A stretch of DNA of 35,545 nt from Nemertoderma westbladi (taxonomy: Eukaryota > Xenacoelomorpha > Nemertodermatida > Nemertodermatidae). The stretch is taken from assembly GCA_032718475.1 (NCBI GenBank), contig JAUCBJ010002651.1, forward strand, positions 1 to 35,545, given 5' to 3'. This document shows positions 34,640 through 35,545 of this stretch, piece after piece. Each line of letters starts with the position of its first letter. The first letter of the stretch is position 1. Below the pieces are notes generated by a model, which worked only from the letters and a program-made list of their open reading frames with translations, had not been told where the DNA came from and searched no databases. Both the position numbers and the translations under genes were made by a program.

Positions 34640-35545
34640 TGTAAACTATGTAATGTGTTGTGCTTTCTCTTATTTGTATCTGTGCTAGTCTTTTTGGAAT
34701 TATAGTTACTGTAGGTTCTTGTAAAATTCTCAGTGTATAATATTAATTGTAATTTCTGCTTTATATTATTATATTATTGTTAAAGCCGTTTAATTGTACT
34801 AAACGGGGGTCTGGGGGCGGCAGCTCCCAATAAAAAATAACAAAATGAAGATAAAAAAGTAGGCCTACTTAAAAAAAATTAAAAAAAAAATTTCCCTGAT
34901 TTTTATTCTGTTTTTTTTCCATACATTTTCCCATGGAAACCGTATTTTCTCACAGACACCGGGTAGTAACGAAATTGTAAAAAAAATGCCCTGTACAGTT
35001 ACAGTATATAAAATTCAACTGGACCTCCCCAATGAACCGCTAGTTATCCTGCATCTAAACTCAATAATAACTATGGTAGCCGTAGCACTTCATTATTTGG
35101 ATATCTTGCTACTGTATTAATGATTTTTAACATGACTAAAATTATTTTTAAACCTAATGTTAATTTGTTCATTGAACCACTATCTTCGTTGGGAAAAGTT
35201 AACCCTAATGTTTTTTCAAAATACAATTGCTGCAATCCATATAGTTATAATATGATGATTATGTTATTGGTAACTTTATATAACGGGTGATAAATTTTTT
35301 ATTTTATTTCGTGCTCCAAGTCGTAATCTACTGTAGCGATTGATAAGATTATAAATTTGAATTAAATAGTTTTATTGCATAAAAAGAAATGAGGAATACC
35401 ATTTTTGAACTTTATTGTTAAATTTTTCCGACGTAACTGTGTTTTAGTGTAGACCTACAGTATTTACGCGATTATATCTGATTTCTTTGATGATCTGATT
35501 TATATATCTATGTAACGTACAGTAATATTATGTTTGTTGATATGT
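34640..35545. other. AT-rich 3' flank, no gene seen
   Basis: Includes AACGGGGGTCTGGGGGCGGC at 34803-34822 followed by AATAAAAAATAA, typical of the 3' tail of an interspersed element and probably the end of the relic before it. TAGGCCTA lies at 34860. The rest is AT-rich with no supported feature. Confidence 0.45.

Overview
The window is nuclear DNA of an animal, most likely a marine invertebrate. It has spliced genes with GT-AG introns, non-LTR and BEL/Pao retroelement relics, a tRNA-derived element, MITE-like hairpins and very large minisatellites. I see nothing bacterial or phage-like. The 8-bp palindrome TAGGCCTA occurs about eleven times, far above chance. I cannot name the species.

Two recognisable host genes are present, both on the minus strand. 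The first is an amphiphysin/BIN1-family gene running from its ATG at 20153 to the left edge. I could join ten exons by hand with matching phases at every junction: 20153-20064, 19725-19590, 17563-17373, 16914-16807, 8890-8805, 8636-8469, 8253-8118, 6799-6761 (a probable microexon), 3299-3045 and 2711-2610. They encode 437 residues: an N-BAR domain, a short proline- and tyrosine-containing linker, and the first half of the C-terminal SH3 domain. The last exon lies beyond base 1. The second gene is COQ2 (4-hydroxybenzoate polyprenyltransferase of ubiquinone synthesis), an uninterrupted frame at 30436-29354.

The most striking feature is at 1-2648: about 52 identical 51-bp units made from the 3' end of the amphiphysin SH3 exon together with its 5' splice site. 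Every unit carries a perfect GTAAGT donor, and on the minus strand the whole array stays open in the SH3 reading frame (17 codons per unit). This is a tandem array of roughly 52 splice donors that is frame-neutral whichever donor is used. Two more arrays in the same gene begin about 10 nt inside introns, directly after 5' splice sites: a 34-bp array after the microexon and a G-rich 39-bp array after exon 4. The 3' splice site of exon 7 is triplicated with a 34-bp period. The 7.9-kb intron 4 also holds a 30-bp satellite with higher-order structure (12.5-15.5 kb) and a second block of the 39-bp repeat (9.8-10.7 kb).

Right of amphiphysin the window is mostly mobile and repetitive DNA: an unrecognised, apparently frameshifted coding-like stretch (20.4-21.3 kb); a decayed reverse transcriptase (22.1-22.8 kb); a short 12-bp array (23.4-23.6 kb); a GC-rich 5'-truncated retroelement with a CCHC/nuclease-like C-terminal domain and a perfect 14-bp target-site duplication (24.6-25.8 kb); a 1.8-kb 12-bp array bounded by 17-bp terminal inverted repeats (27.0-28.8 kb); COQ2; a GCGCGCC-rich repeat (30.8-31.3 kb); a BEL/Pao relic (32.0-32.8 kb); an open frame of unknown type (32.9-33.4 kb); and a second decayed relative of the CCHC/nuclease element (34.1-34.6 kb).
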